64,000 nucleotides of DNA from CADCVQ01 sp038260305 (GCA_038260305.1 JBBSNY010000012.1:46281-110280), one strand, 5' to 3'; numbered from the stretch's first letter, positions 17,476-26,392 are shown. Program-made: numbers and translations. The notes: a model not told the origin generated them from the sequence alone.

Positions 17476-20223
17476 CTACAGCAGCCCGCGCACCCGCTCG
17501 GTCAGCGCCCGCAGCCCGTCCGCGGGGTGGCCGGCCCCGAGCCGCAGCTTCTCCGCCGCAAGGCCGTGCGCGCGCAGCGTCTCGAGGTCGCCGTAGGCCT
17601 GGGCGTTGTTCAGCGTGCCGAACGTGAACGGGCGGCTCGGGATCTGCACGTCGTCGGGCCCGTCGTGGACGAGCACGAGGAAGCGCCCGACCTTCGGGCC
17701 GCCCTTGTGGAACTGGCCGGTCGAGTGCAGGTAGCGCGGGCCGTAGCCGAACGTCGTCGTCGCCTCCGTCGCGTCGCGGATCGCCGCGCGCAGCTCGGCC
17801 ACCGCCCGTTCGACGCGCACGCACGGCGCGATGTAGCCGAGGATCGCAACGTAGGCCGGCGGACCAGCCGCCAGCAGCGCGCGCAGCTCGTCGTCGGAGG
17901 CGTCGTCGGGCTCGACGAGCGCCGCCCCCTCGCCGATGCCGTCGAGCACCCCCGCCGTCGCGTCCTTGGCCTCCTGGACGTTGGGCTGGTCGAACGGGTT
18001 GATCCCCAGCGCCCAGCCGGCGACCGCAGTCGCGAACTCGGCGAAGAAGAAGATCCGCCCGAGATCCTCGGGACCGGACGCCGACAGCGTGATCACCGGC
18101 TGGTCGGCGTCGGCAAGCGCCTGCACCGCAGCGTCGAGCGTCGCGCTCGGATCGGCCGAATCGCGCAGATAGATGAACACGCGGTCCGATCCGTAGACAT
18201 CGGGCGCACCGACCGGCTCGTCCGCGACGGGCAGCACGCCCTTGCCGAGCTTGCCGGTCGACTCGGCGACGAGCTGCTCCGCCCAGATCCCAAACGACGA
18301 GATCGGGTCGTCGACGACGAACGTCAGCTTGTCGCGCGGGTGGGTGGGATGGGTTCCGAGCGCCCCGAGCGCCGCGCCGAGCCACAGGCCGCTGTTGTGC
18401 TCAGGGGCGTGATAGCCCGCGCACGCCTCGGCCGCGACGCCGGCGCCGTCGAGCAGCCGCGCCAGGTCGACACCCATCAGTGCCGCCGGGACGAGCCCGA
18501 AGAACGTCAGCGCGCTGTAGCGCCCGCCGACGTCGGAGTCGTTGAGGAAGGTGCGCCGGAAGCCGCGCTCGGCGGCGAGCATCGCCAGCGACGAGCCGGG
18601 ATCGGTGATCGCGACGTACTGCGCGCCGTTCGGGCACGCGGCCCAGAAGTGATGGAACAGCGAGAGCGTCTCGATCGTCCCGCCGGACTTCGTCGAGACG
18701 ACGAAGATCGTGTGCTCGAGCGTCAGCGAGGCCTCGACGGCGAGCAGCGCACCCGGGTCCGTGGAATCGAGCACCTGCAGGCGCAGGCGGCCATGGCGGC
18801 GCTCGCCGAAGCTCAGCCGCAGGACCTCGGGCGCCAGCGACGAGCCGCCCATGCCGAGCAGCACGGCGTCGGTGTAGCCCTCCTCGGCGAGCTCGGTGGC
18901 GAACGCCTCAAGGTCGTCGATGTGCTCGGCGTACGTCTCCGGCGCGTTCAGCCAACCGAGCCGGTCGGCGACCTCGGGCTGGTCGCGCGGACCCCACAGC
19001 GTCGGGTCCTTCTTCCAGATCCGGCGCGCGACCTCCTCGACGACGGCGCGCCGCACGACCTCGGCGACCGTCTCCTCGAGCTCGAACGGCAGCGACGCGT
19101 CGATCGTCTCCGGTCGGCCCGTGAAGATCGCCTCGCGCTTGGCCTCGATGCCGGCGAGCAGCTTCTTCATCGGCGTCACGAAGGCATCGATGCCGTCGCG
19201 CAGGAGCTTGTCGGTGACGTCGTCGAGGTCGATGCCGGCCTCGCGCAGCGCCGCCAGCACGTCCGCCGGGTCCTCGCGCACCGTCTCGCCCGCGACCTCG
19301 AGGCGCTCGGCGCAGGCCATCAGTGTCGGCATCGGCATCGTGTTGACCGTCTGCGGGCCGACGATCTCTGCGACGTACTTCGTGTCGGGATACGCGGGGT
19401 TCTTGACGCCGGTCGACGCCCACAGCGGCCGCTGCACGGGCGCGCCCGCCGCCAGCAGCGCCTCGAACCGCGAGCCGTGGAAGATCTCCTCGAAGCGCAG
19501 GTAGGCGGCGCGGGCGTTCGCGACGGCCGCCTGGCCGGCGAGCTCCGAGCGGCCGAGCTTCTCGAGGCGCTTGTCGACCTCACTGTCGACGCGCGAGACG
19601 AAGAACGACGCGACGGACTGCACGTCGAGTGAGAGCCCGTCGGCGTGGCGACGCTCGAGGCCGCGGATGTAGGCCTCGGTCACCTGCTCGTACGCGCCGA
19701 CCGAGAACAGCAGCGTGACGTTGATGTTGATGCCCTCGTAGATCGCCTGCTCGATCGCCGGCAGGCACTCGGGCGTCCCGGGGATCTTGATCATCACGTT
19801 CGGCCGGCCGACGCGCTCCCAGTACTCGCGGGCCTGTGCGATCGTGCGCTCGGAGTCAAAAGCGAGGTCCGGGTCGACCTCGAGCGAGACGAAGCCGTCG
19901 GCGCCCTCGAGCTCGTCGTAGACGCAGCGCAGCACGTCCGCCGCCTCGCCGACGTCCTGCAGGACGATCTCCTGGTAGACCGAGCGCGTGTTCAGCCCGT
20001 CGCGGGCGAGGCGCTCGATCTGCTCGTCGTAGTCCTGCGATCCGAGGATCGCCTTCTCGAAGATCGCCGGGTTCGACGTGACGCCGCGCAACGAGTCCTC
20101 CTCGACGAGCCGGCGCAGCTCACCGCCCTGCGTCAGCGAGCGGCGAATCTGATCCAGCCAGACCGAGGTGCCGGCCTGCGTCAGCGCGGCAAGGCGCTCG
20201 TTGACGTTCAAGACGCTGCTCAC
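17476..20223 (-). CDS. tal-pgi: Bifunctional transaldolase / glucose-6-phosphate isomerase
   Basis: A 915-residue fusion. Residues 1-370 are transaldolase: LRRLVEEDSLRGVTSNPAIF, then the Schiff-base Lys in NVMIKIPGTPE near residue 144, and FFVSRVDSEVDKRL. Residues from about 390 on are glucose-6-phosphate isomerase: GMGGSSLAPEVL near 450, STKSGGTIETL near 505, GGRYSALTFFGLVPAAL, and NPFDQPNVQEAK. One polypeptide thus links the non-oxidative pentose phosphate branch to fructose 6-phosphate/glucose 6-phosphate interconversion. The GTG at 20223 overlaps the rpiB stop (GTGA). The longer frame to 21012 is a shadow. Such fusions are known in actinobacteria and some other bacteria. Confidence 0.95.
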   Translation of the reverse strand: MSSVLNVNERLAALTQAGTSVWLDQIRRSLTQGGELRRLVEEDSLRGVTSNPAIFEKAILGSQDYDEQIERLARDGLNTRSVYQEIVLQDVGEAADVLRCVYDELEGADGFVSLEVDPDLAFDSERTIAQAREYWERVGRPNVMIKIPGTPECLPAIEQAIYEGININVTLLFSVGAYEQVTEAYIRGLERRHADGLSLDVQSVASFFVSRVDSEVDKRLEKLGRSELAGQAAVANARAAYLRFEEIFHGSRFEALLAAGAPVQRPLWASTGVKNPAYPDTKYVAEIVGPQTVNTMPMPTLMACAERLEVAGETVREDPADVLAALREAGIDLDDVTDKLLRDGIDAFVTPMKKLLAGIEAKREAIFTGRPETIDASLPFELEETVAEVVRRAVVEEVARRIWKKDPTLWGPRDQPEVADRLGWLNAPETYAEHIDDLEAFATELAEEGYTDAVLLGMGGSSLAPEVLRLSFGERRHGRLRLQVLDSTDPGALLAVEASLTLEHTIFVVSTKSGGTIETLSLFHHFWAACPNGAQYVAITDPGSSLAMLAAERGFRRTFLNDSDVGGRYSALTFFGLVPAALMGVDLARLLDGAGVAAEACAGYHAPEHNSGLWLGAALGALGTHPTHPRDKLTFVVDDPISSFGIWAEQLVAESTGKLGKGVLPVADEPVGAPDVYGSDRVFIYLRDSADPSATLDAAVQALADADQPVITLSASGPEDLGRIFFFAEFATAVAGWALGINPFDQPNVQEAKDATAGVLDGIGEGAALVEPDDASDDELRALLAAGPPAYVAILGYIAPCVRVERAVAELRAAIRDATEATTTFGYGPRYLHSTGQFHKGGPKVGRFLVLVHDGPDDVQIPSRPFTFGTLNNAQAYGDLETLRAHGLAAEKLRLGAGHPADGLRALTERVRGLL

Positions 20224-20669
20224 AGCTTCGCCTCCAGTCCATCGCGTTCCATGGTCGAGATCTTTCCCAGCCGGCGCACGTGTCGCTCCTCGCCGCTGAA
20301 CGACGCGCCGGCGAAGGCCTGCGCTAGCTCCGCCGCGACCGCGGGGCCGATGACGCGCGCGCCGAGGCAGAGGACATTGCAGTCGTCGTGGCCGACGCAC
20401 TGCGCGGCCGTGTAGTGGTCGTGGCACGTCGCGGCGCGGATGCCGGGCAGCTTCGAGGCGGCGACCGACACGCCCGCGCCCGAGCCGCATACGAGCACGG
20501 CGCGCTCGGCGGCGCCCGACGCGATCGCGAGCCCGACCGCGAGCGCGACGTTCGGGTAGTCGTCGTGCTCGCCGAGGTCCTCGATCGCGTGGCCCTGCGC
20601 GACGAGCGCGTCGCGGACGGTCTCGCGCAGCGGCACGCCGGCGTGGTCGACGGCCAACGCGATCCTCAC
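20220..20669 (-). CDS. rpiB: Ribose-5-phosphate isomerase B
   Basis: Interconverts ribose 5-phosphate and ribulose 5-phosphate. 149 residues of the RpiB/LacAB family: IALAVDHAGVPLRE at the start, the catalytic-Cys loop VLVCGSGAGVSVAASK, and VGHDDCNVLCLGARVIG. The GTG start overlaps the ROK kinase stop (GTGA, 20666-20669) and its own stop overlaps the tal-pgi start, so all three genes are translationally coupled. Confidence 0.93.
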   Translation of the reverse strand: MRIALAVDHAGVPLRETVRDALVAQGHAIEDLGEHDDYPNVALAVGLAIASGAAERAVLVCGSGAGVSVAASKLPGIRAATCHDHYTAAQCVGHDDCNVLCLGARVIGPAVAAELAQAFAGASFSGEERHVRRLGKISTMERDGLEAKL

Positions 20670-21589
20670 GGCACGCCCGCCTCGTGCTCGTGGCGGGCCT
20701 CCTGGCCCGCGAGCAGCGCGGCGCCGCGGACGCCGGCGCGCGGGCCGTAGCGCGCGCGTTCGATCCGCGTCGCGGTGCCGACACCTTCGAGGACGAAGCG
20801 CGCCGCCTCCTCGCGGGCCGGCGAGAGCAGCAACTCGCCCGCGGCCGAGACGCCGCCGCCGACGACGACGAGGTCGGGATCGAACGTGTTGATCGCGTTC
20901 GCGATGCCGACGCCGAGGCGGCGGCCGAGCAGGTCGATCGCGGCCAGCGCACCCTCGTGACCGGCCTGGGCTGCCTGCACTGTCGTCGCGTCGGGCAGCC
21001 CGAGCGCGCCACCCATCGCGTTCAGCACGCTGCCGGCGGCGAGCGACTCGAGCGAGCCCCCGCGCGGGAAGTCGTCGTTGCAGACAAAGGGCTGGGAGCG
21101 CAGGTCGGCGCCGATGATCGTGTGGCCAAGCTCGGCGGCGGCGCCGGTCGCCCCGCGGTACACGCGCCCGTCGATGACGATCCCGCCGCCGACGCCGGTG
21201 CCGACCGTGAACATGACGAGGTGGCGCGCGACGAGGGCGCCGTCGTCGTCGTAGGCCTCGGCGAGGGCGGCGCATGTCGCGTCGTTGTCGACGACGACGG
21301 GGATCCCGAGGCGATCGCGCAGAACGTCGCGCAGCGCGATGTCCGCGAGCGGTACGTTGACCGACGCGCGCACGCGACCGGTCGCGAAGTCGACGACGGA
21401 CGGCACCGCGACGCCGACCGCGCGCGCTTCGCCGGCCTCCTCGATCGCCTCGACGAGCTGGTCGACGAGGTGCTCGCCGTCGCTCGTGTCGGTGCGGCGG
21501 ATGCGCGGCTCGTGCAGGGTCGTGCCGTCGAGCACGGCGACCGAGATCTTCGTGCCGCCGACGTCGACTCCGATCAGCCTGTCGCTCAT
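20666..21589 (-). CDS. ROK family sugar kinase (probable glucokinase)
   Basis: 307 residues: N-terminal ATP motif LIGVDVGGTKISVAVLD, sugar-site VVDNDATCAALAEA with the catalytic Asp, TVGTGVGGGIVIDGRVYRG, and the C-terminal DPDLVVVGGGVSAAG. Given rpiB and tal-pgi downstream, glucose phosphorylation is the likeliest role. The zinc-binding CxCGxxGCxE motif of ROK kinases is replaced by VCNDDFPRGGSLESLAAG, so the structural zinc is probably absent. ATG 21589 has an AGGAA ribosome binding site. First gene of the non-oxidative operon. Confidence 0.85.
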   Translation of the reverse strand: MSDRLIGVDVGGTKISVAVLDGTTLHEPRIRRTDTSDGEHLVDQLVEAIEEAGEARAVGVAVPSVVDFATGRVRASVNVPLADIALRDVLRDRLGIPVVVDNDATCAALAEAYDDDGALVARHLVMFTVGTGVGGGIVIDGRVYRGATGAAAELGHTIIGADLRSQPFVCNDDFPRGGSLESLAAGSVLNAMGGALGLPDATTVQAAQAGHEGALAAIDLLGRRLGVGIANAINTFDPDLVVVGGGVSAAGELLLSPAREEAARFVLEGVGTATRIERARYGPRAGVRGAALLAGQEARHEHEAGVP

Positions 21590-21751
21590 GTCGTGTTCCT
21601 GGCTACCCACTGCCTCCGAGCATGGCACACCGGTTGGGTCCAAACGGTGAACGGTTGAAGGAGGTCGTCGAACGCCCGATCGATGCGCGGCTCGCGCCGG
21701 GGAGCTGTTGTACTTGCACGACATGAGCGACATCGACCCGGGCCACTCGGG

Positions 21752-22522
21752 ATGAGCACGCAGCGAAACGAACCGCCGGTCGTGCTGCGCGCGCTGCTGC
21801 CCGAGCCGGCGATGCTGACGGCCGACGAGGCCGCCGCGACCCTCGACTACGCCGCGCTCGCGCCCGACGATCGGCCGTTCGTCGCCGTGAACATGGTCGC
21901 GACCGTGGACGGCCGGGCGAGCGTCGCCGGGCGCACCGCGGCGATCTCCAGCCTCGCCGATCGCCAGCTCTTCCACGCGCTGCGCACGCGCGTCGATGCC
22001 GTCCTGATCGGGGCCGGCACGCTGCGCGCCGAGCGCTATGGCCGGATCGTGCCCGATTCGCGGCGCCGCGAGCAGCGCGTCGCCGCGGGCCTGCAGGCGG
22101 ACCCGCTCGCGATCGTCGTCAGTGGGCGGCTGGACCTGTCAGGCGATCTGCCGCTGCTCGCGGACCCGTCGTCGCGTGTGCTCGTCGTGACCGCCATGGA
22201 GCACGAGATCGAGGGCTGCGCGGCCGAGGTCACCTACCTACGCAGCGCGCCGATCGACCTCGTCGCCGCCCTGAAGACCGTGCGTCGCGAACACGGCGTG
22301 CGCTCGATCCTCTGCGAGGGCGGCCCGAGCATGAACGCGTCGCTGTTCGCCGCGGGCCTCGTCGACGAGCTCTTCCTCACGCGCGTGCCGAAGCTGGCCG
22401 GTGCGGCGGGCGCGCTGACGATCATCGGCGACGCGCCGCTCGAGCAGCCGCTCGATGCCCGCCTGCGCTGGCTGCTGGAGCACGACGGCGCGCTGTTCGC
22501 GCGCTACGCGATCGGGACCTGA
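21752..22522 (+). CDS. RibD C-terminal domain (dihydrofolate reductase-like) protein
   Basis: 256 residues with the RibD_C/DHFR-like reductase fold: FVAVNMVATVDGRASVAGR, ISSLADRQLFHALRTRVDAV, LIGAGTLRAERYGR, and SILCEGGPSMNASLFAAGLVDE. These proteins reduce pteridine- or pyrimidine-type compounds with NADPH; the RibD step of riboflavin synthesis is one member, but no deaminase domain or other rib gene is here, so the substrate is open. ATG 21752 was chosen over 21683 because the extra residues are Arg-rich. Ends 8 nt from the convergent next gene. Confidence 0.78.
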   Translation: MSTQRNEPPVVLRALLPEPAMLTADEAAATLDYAALAPDDRPFVAVNMVATVDGRASVAGRTAAISSLADRQLFHALRTRVDAVLIGAGTLRAERYGRIVPDSRRREQRVAAGLQADPLAIVVSGRLDLSGDLPLLADPSSRVLVVTAMEHEIEGCAAEVTYLRSAPIDLVAALKTVRREHGVRSILCEGGPSMNASLFAAGLVDELFLTRVPKLAGAAGALTIIGDAPLEQPLDARLRWLLEHDGALFARYAIGT

Positions 22523-22530
22523 GCCGACCT

Positions 22531-23052
22531 TCAGCGGCGGACCGTCGAGCGGAACGTCAGCGCTTTCGATGGGCACTTGGCGTTCACGACGCGAGCCGTG
22601 CCCTTGAGGATCCGTCGATTGCCCTTCGTCGTGAGCTTGGCCTTGAGGATCAACCGCCCCTTGCCTCGCGATCGCTGCCCGTCCTCGGTGAAGCGGCTGA
22701 CGTTGCCGCGGCGGTCGATGCTGATCGCGCCGCCTGACCTGACCGTCGCGACGCGCACCCGGTCCTTGCCGCCGTCGGTGATCGTGTAGACGTCGGAGTC
22801 GTTGACGATCTTGCGGCCTCGGCAGCTATAGCTCACGCTGAAGCCGTTGATCGTGTGGGCCTTGACGGCGTAGGTGAACAGCGCCTCGACGTTCTGTGAC
22901 GTGGGGCCCTTGAGCATGACGACCCCCGCCGGCAGCGCCGCGGCTGCGAGCGGCGCGCAGGCGAGCGCGGCGAGCGCGGCCACGATCGTGATGTTCCGGG
23001 CGCGCGCCGGGCTGCTCACCCGATGCGCGGTCCTGCGGCCTATGGGCCTCAT
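22531..23052 (-). CDS. Secreted protein of unknown function
   Basis: 173 residues. Basic start MRPIGRRTAHRV, then a hydrophobic signal segment ITIVAALAALACAPLAAAAL and a likely cleavage site before PAGVVML. The mature part is a beta-rich domain with two Cys (SYSCRGRK and VNAKCPSKAL) that could form a disulfide. ATG 23052 is fixed by an AAGGAGG ribosome binding site. No recognised family; similar small secreted beta domains are common in Solirubrobacterales (impression, not searched). Confidence 0.65.
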   Translation of the reverse strand: MRPIGRRTAHRVSSPARARNITIVAALAALACAPLAAAALPAGVVMLKGPTSQNVEALFTYAVKAHTINGFSVSYSCRGRKIVNDSDVYTITDGGKDRVRVATVRSGGAISIDRRGNVSRFTEDGQRSRGKGRLILKAKLTTKGNRRILKGTARVVNAKCPSKALTFRSTVRR

Positions 23053-23192
23053 CCTGCCTCCTTCGCTGCGGTGAAACGGAATCGTCCTGCAAAGCTTGCC
23101 GCAGCGGGCCACTCGCGGTGAGAGGTACCGCGCAGCCCCCATCGCGGGGCGGCGTCGACACATCGCCGATCGTGCGGGCCCGCGGCCGAGCG

Positions 23193-23198
23193 TACGAT
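23193..23198 (+). promoter_or_regulatory. Leaderless -10 box TACGAT
   Basis: TACGAT lies 7 nt upstream of the GTG at 23206 with no ribosome binding site between them. Confidence 0.4.
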
Positions 23199-23205
23199 CG
23201 CAGGT

Positions 23206-23610
23206 GTGGAGCGTCGCGACCCACTGGACGGTCTCGCCGCGGCCGATGCCCATCTCGGGCGCGAGCTGCCGCTGCCGACGATCGTCCTGCCGCTCGCCCG
23301 CTGGACCGAGATCGTCGCGGTCGGGCCCGGCTGCGTGCAGGTCGAGTGGAACTTCGACGCGACCCGTCCCGCGACGCCGGGCCGGCTGACGCTCTGCGTC
23401 GGGCCGAACCTACCGCCCGAGCGGGGGCTGCTCGAGGCCGTCGCGCAGGGACGCTACGCACACCGCACGGCGCCGCTGGACGAGGCCCAGCCCGAGCTGC
23501 GCCCGGTCCACGAGCTCGCCTGGGAGCAGGACGAGCTGCACCTGCGGCTCACCGGTCAGGGTCCGTGGACGCTCGAGCAGCTCGTCGCGGTCGCGGACTC
23601 GACGCGCTGA
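23206..23610 (+). CDS. Hypothetical protein
   Basis: 134 residues, GTG start, with a promoter-like TACGAT box directly upstream. Moderately acidic, soluble, with Trp-rich stretches (RWTEIVAVG, VQVEWNFDATRP, LAWEQDELHLRL). No family recognised. It overlaps the following membrane protein gene by one base (TGATG), so the two are probably translated together and may work together. Confidence 0.6.
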   Translation: MERRDPLDGLAAADAHLGRELPLPTIVLPLARWTEIVAVGPGCVQVEWNFDATRPATPGRLTLCVGPNLPPERGLLEAVAQGRYAHRTAPLDEAQPELRPVHELAWEQDELHLRLTGQGPWTLEQLVAVADSTR

Positions 23611-24062
23611 TGGCCCGGCTGACGCGCAACGAGCTGATGGCCGTCCTCGGCGGACTGCTGCTCGGCGGCGGCCTGTTCGCACCGTGGTATCGGTCGGTCA
23701 GCCGGCTCGCGGAGATCGCCGGGCGCCACGGCCTCGGCGATCACAGCGCGTGGCAGGTCCACGCGATCCTGCGCTGGCTGCTGCTGATCGTCGCGATCGC
23801 CCCGTTCGTGCTCGCCTACATCGTCGCCCGCGACCACCAGCTCTCCTGGGCTCGCGGCGAGCTGACCGCGGTGCTCGCGATCATCGCTGTCGGGATCGTT
23901 CTCTACATCGGCGTCATTGACCGGCCGGGCGATCCGCCAGGGCAGATCGAGCTCGGTTGGGGCTGGTACGTCGCGCTTGCCGGCAGCGTGCTGATGGTCG
24001 TCGGCGCCGCGCTGCGAACGGGGGAGACCGTGCGCAGGCGCAAGCCACCTGGCACGATCTGA
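23610..24062 (+). CDS. Four-helix membrane protein
   Basis: 150 residues, ATG in a TGATG overlap with the previous stop. Four hydrophobic segments: MAVLGGLLLGGGLFAPWY, ILRWLLLIVAIAPFVLAYI, LTAVLAIIAVGIVLYIGVID and WYVALAGSVLMVVGAALRT. Family and function unknown; the pattern (APWY near the first helix, short loops) is common among actinobacterial hypothetical membrane proteins. Confidence 0.6.
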   Translation: MARLTRNELMAVLGGLLLGGGLFAPWYRSVSRLAEIAGRHGLGDHSAWQVHAILRWLLLIVAIAPFVLAYIVARDHQLSWARGELTAVLAIIAVGIVLYIGVIDRPGDPPGQIELGWGWYVALAGSVLMVVGAALRTGETVRRRKPPGTI

Positions 24063-24077
24063 ACGAGGTGGACGGGG

Positions 24078-24108
24078 CGGGTGGGCCGGCCTTGGCCGCA
24101 CCCACCCG
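24078..24108. terminator. Nested hairpin between convergent genes
   Basis: CGGGTGGG (24078-24085) pairs with CCCACCCG (24101-24108); inside it CGGCC-TT-GGCCG (24087-24098) pairs as well. No T-tract. Placed exactly between two converging genes, so a bidirectional terminator is likely. Confidence 0.55.
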
Positions 24109-24118
24109 GCGCCGCCGT

Positions 24119-25888
24119 TCAGCGCAGCCGGCCGACCGCGCTCGTCTTCATCGGGTTCGCCAGCAGGTCGCGTCCCGTCGCGGTGATCGCGACGCGCACG
24201 TTGCGGTGGCTGCGCAGGTACGTGTTGCCGTAGCTCGTCAGCTCGACGGGCAGCGTGTGGCGCTTCGTCGTGAAAAGCGGTAGCAGGCTGTAGGCGATCG
24301 CACGACCGCCGTGGGTGATCTTCACCCGCGTCAGGCCGGTGGAGGACGCCTTGACCTGGACGCGGATCCCGTGGCGGCTGTGCGCCGTGGCGGCACGCTG
24401 GTGTGACAGCTTGACCGACAGGCGCGGCTTGACTGCCGGCCCGCCGAACGTCGGGTCGAGTTGCAGCGACGGGGTCAGCGCGGCGACCGCGAAGCGCCCG
24501 ATCGAGTAGCCCGCGCCCTCGCCTGTCGGCTGGCTGACGTGCACGCCGCCGGCGGCGAGGTAGGACCCGTTCGCACGCCGCACGAGCTTCGTGTCGCCGA
24601 GCTCGAGGAAGCTGTTCTGGGCGACGCTCTGTACCGGCCGCGGCTTCACGCTGACGAGGAAGGACGAGCCGCCGCCGCCGAACGGCAGGTCGACGACACG
24701 GCCCTGGGCGCCGCCGACCGCCGGGGCGAAGGCGCCGCTCGCGGTCACGAGCCGGACGTTCAGCTCGGTCCGGCTCGAGCCGACGACGAGAACGGATCCC
24801 ACGGGCCCGGCCAGTAGCTGGTTGGGGTAGATCGTGGTCCCAAGGTCGACGACGCCGTTGGAGCCGAACGCGTTGTCCGGCGCGCCGGCAGGCGTGTAGC
24901 GCACGAGCAGGCTGGGGGCGGCGGCCGTCTGCAGGTTCGAACCGGCCGGACGGCCGTCGAGGACGACCGATCCGTCGCCCTGCAGGAGCATCAGGAAGCC
25001 CGGGTCCATCGGGACGCCGACCGGCGTGCCGCCCGCGAACGTGGGGTCGGGGGCACCGGTCGCCGTCAGGCGCGTCAGCAGGGTCTTCGAGCTCGCGCCG
25101 ACCTGTGATTGCGCCTTCGTGACGATCGTCCCGCCTGCGCCGATCGCGATGTCGAGGCCGGTCGTCGAGCCGGTCGTCGGGATCGTCGCGACGCCGCCTG
25201 TGCCGAAGCTCGGGTCGACCGCGCCGCTCGGCGTGAGGCGCGTCAGCGCCCAGTGCAGGTCGGCCGGCGCCGGCGGCGCGGGGACCTCGCCCGTCGATCC
25301 GACGAGCACGAGGGCGCCGTCGGACTGCAATACGCCCTCCGAGCAGATGCTGCCGCAGCCCTCGTTGACGGCGGTCTCGGCGATCCCGTCGACGCCGTAG
25401 GAGTGATCGATCGTGGCGTCGGCGTTCAGGCGCATCACGCGCAGGTGCGGCCGGGCCAGCGGCGGCGAGCCGTCGGGCTGCTTGGAGCTGACGATCAGCA
25501 GCTTGCCGTCGGCCTGGCGCAGCACCTGCGAGGGGGAGAACGAGTACCGCAGGCTGCCGGGCGTGGCGAGCGAGGCGACGCCGGCGGTCCCGAAGGAGCG
25601 GTCGAGCGCCCCGGTCGGTCCGATCTTCGCGATCTTCAGGGCCTCCCGGCCGGCCGTGCCGAAGCCGAACAGCAGTGTGCTGCCGTCCGGCAGCGGCGTC
25701 GCGAGCGCGGCTCCGCCGGAGTCGACGTTGTCGACGACCGATCCGCTGTCGATCGGGAAGACGATGCGCCCCGGGGCCTCGCTGACGGCTGGTGCGGCTG
25801 CCGCCTGCGCGGCCGCGGGCAGGCCGAGGCCTGCGATCACGAGGGCTGCTGCGAGGCGCTTGTGCGAACTGAGGGCGGACACTGGCAT
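24119..25888 (-). CDS. Secreted delta-60 repeat (DUF5122) beta-propeller protein
   Basis: 589 residues. A signal peptide (SHKRLAAALVIAGLGLPAAAQA) precedes a propeller-like region with repeated blades ending in motifs such as GALDRSFGTAGV, GAVDPSFGTGGV, GAPDPTFAGG and GAPDNAFGSNGVV, the delta-60 repeat signature. The last 110 residues form a separate beta domain of the Ig-like or filament type. Probably an exported binding or surface protein; no enzymatic residues are evident. ATG 25888 follows AGGAG; an in-frame TTG three bases earlier is less likely. Confidence 0.75.
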   Translation of the reverse strand: MPVSALSSHKRLAAALVIAGLGLPAAAQAAAAPAVSEAPGRIVFPIDSGSVVDNVDSGGAALATPLPDGSTLLFGFGTAGREALKIAKIGPTGALDRSFGTAGVASLATPGSLRYSFSPSQVLRQADGKLLIVSSKQPDGSPPLARPHLRVMRLNADATIDHSYGVDGIAETAVNEGCGSICSEGVLQSDGALVLVGSTGEVPAPPAPADLHWALTRLTPSGAVDPSFGTGGVATIPTTGSTTGLDIAIGAGGTIVTKAQSQVGASSKTLLTRLTATGAPDPTFAGGTPVGVPMDPGFLMLLQGDGSVVLDGRPAGSNLQTAAAPSLLVRYTPAGAPDNAFGSNGVVDLGTTIYPNQLLAGPVGSVLVVGSSRTELNVRLVTASGAFAPAVGGAQGRVVDLPFGGGGSSFLVSVKPRPVQSVAQNSFLELGDTKLVRRANGSYLAAGGVHVSQPTGEGAGYSIGRFAVAALTPSLQLDPTFGGPAVKPRLSVKLSHQRAATAHSRHGIRVQVKASSTGLTRVKITHGGRAIAYSLLPLFTTKRHTLPVELTSYGNTYLRSHRNVRVAITATGRDLLANPMKTSAVGRLR

Positions 25889-26013
25889 CAACTCCTGACG
25901 AACGTCGAACGGCTGGTCATCTCAGTGTCGCGCCGGCGCGGCCCGCTCCCGGTCACCCCAGGGTCACGTCTGCAACACCCGCGACGCGCGCCGGCGGCGG
26001 CGATCACGACGAG

Positions 26014-26062
26014 GGGGTTTGTCGATCTAGAGGTCCCATGCGCCCTCAGATCGACAAACCCC
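26014..26062. repeat. 15-bp perfect inverted repeat between divergent genes
   Basis: GGGGTTTGTCGATCT (26014-26028) and its exact reverse complement (26048-26062) enclose 19 nt. The element lies 126 bp from the delta-60 gene start and 75 bp from the DUF378 gene start. It is an operator candidate, or a hairpin in the 5' leader of one of them. Confidence 0.7.
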
Positions 26063-26137
26063 TGAAACCTTGCCGCCGGGGCGGGGTACTACGTGACGTT
26101 CGATACAACCCACCGTCGCGTCAATCAAGGAGGCGTG

Positions 26138-26368
26138 ATGGATCTCCTCAAGCGGTTCGATCCCCTGTGGATCGCCCTGCTCATCATCGGCGGCCTGAAC
26201 TGGGCCGTCCTCGCGCTGTTCGACACGAATGTCGTCTCCGAGATCTTCGGAACCGGCACGGTCGCGAACGCGCTCTACGTGCTCGTCGGCTTCGCGGCCC
26301 TGATGTTCGTGCCGCGGCTGCTCGACGGCATGCACATGCCGCACCGCACGCACCCGCGCGGCACGTAG
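26138..26368 (+). CDS. DUF378 family membrane protein
   Basis: 76 residues. Opening LLKRFDPLWIALLIIGGLNW, second helix ALYVLVGFAALMFVPRLL, then a His-rich tail (HMPHRTHPRG). This is the compact two-helix DUF378 layout including the conserved GGLNW and an acidic-small loop (LFDTNVVSEIFG). Function unknown. A strong AAGGAGG ribosome binding site precedes ATG 26138. Confidence 0.85.
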   Translation: MDLLKRFDPLWIALLIIGGLNWAVLALFDTNVVSEIFGTGTVANALYVLVGFAALMFVPRLLDGMHMPHRTHPRGT

Positions 26369-26392
26369 CGCGCCTCCCCGCCAGTCCAGCCG

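Noticed and set aside
16936..19632. An 898-residue plus-strand open frame across the TPR and tal-pgi genes
   Set aside because: It is antisense to two well-supported genes, has a composition typical of GC-rich shadow frames (Arg/Asp/Leu/Val-rich) and no recognisable domain.
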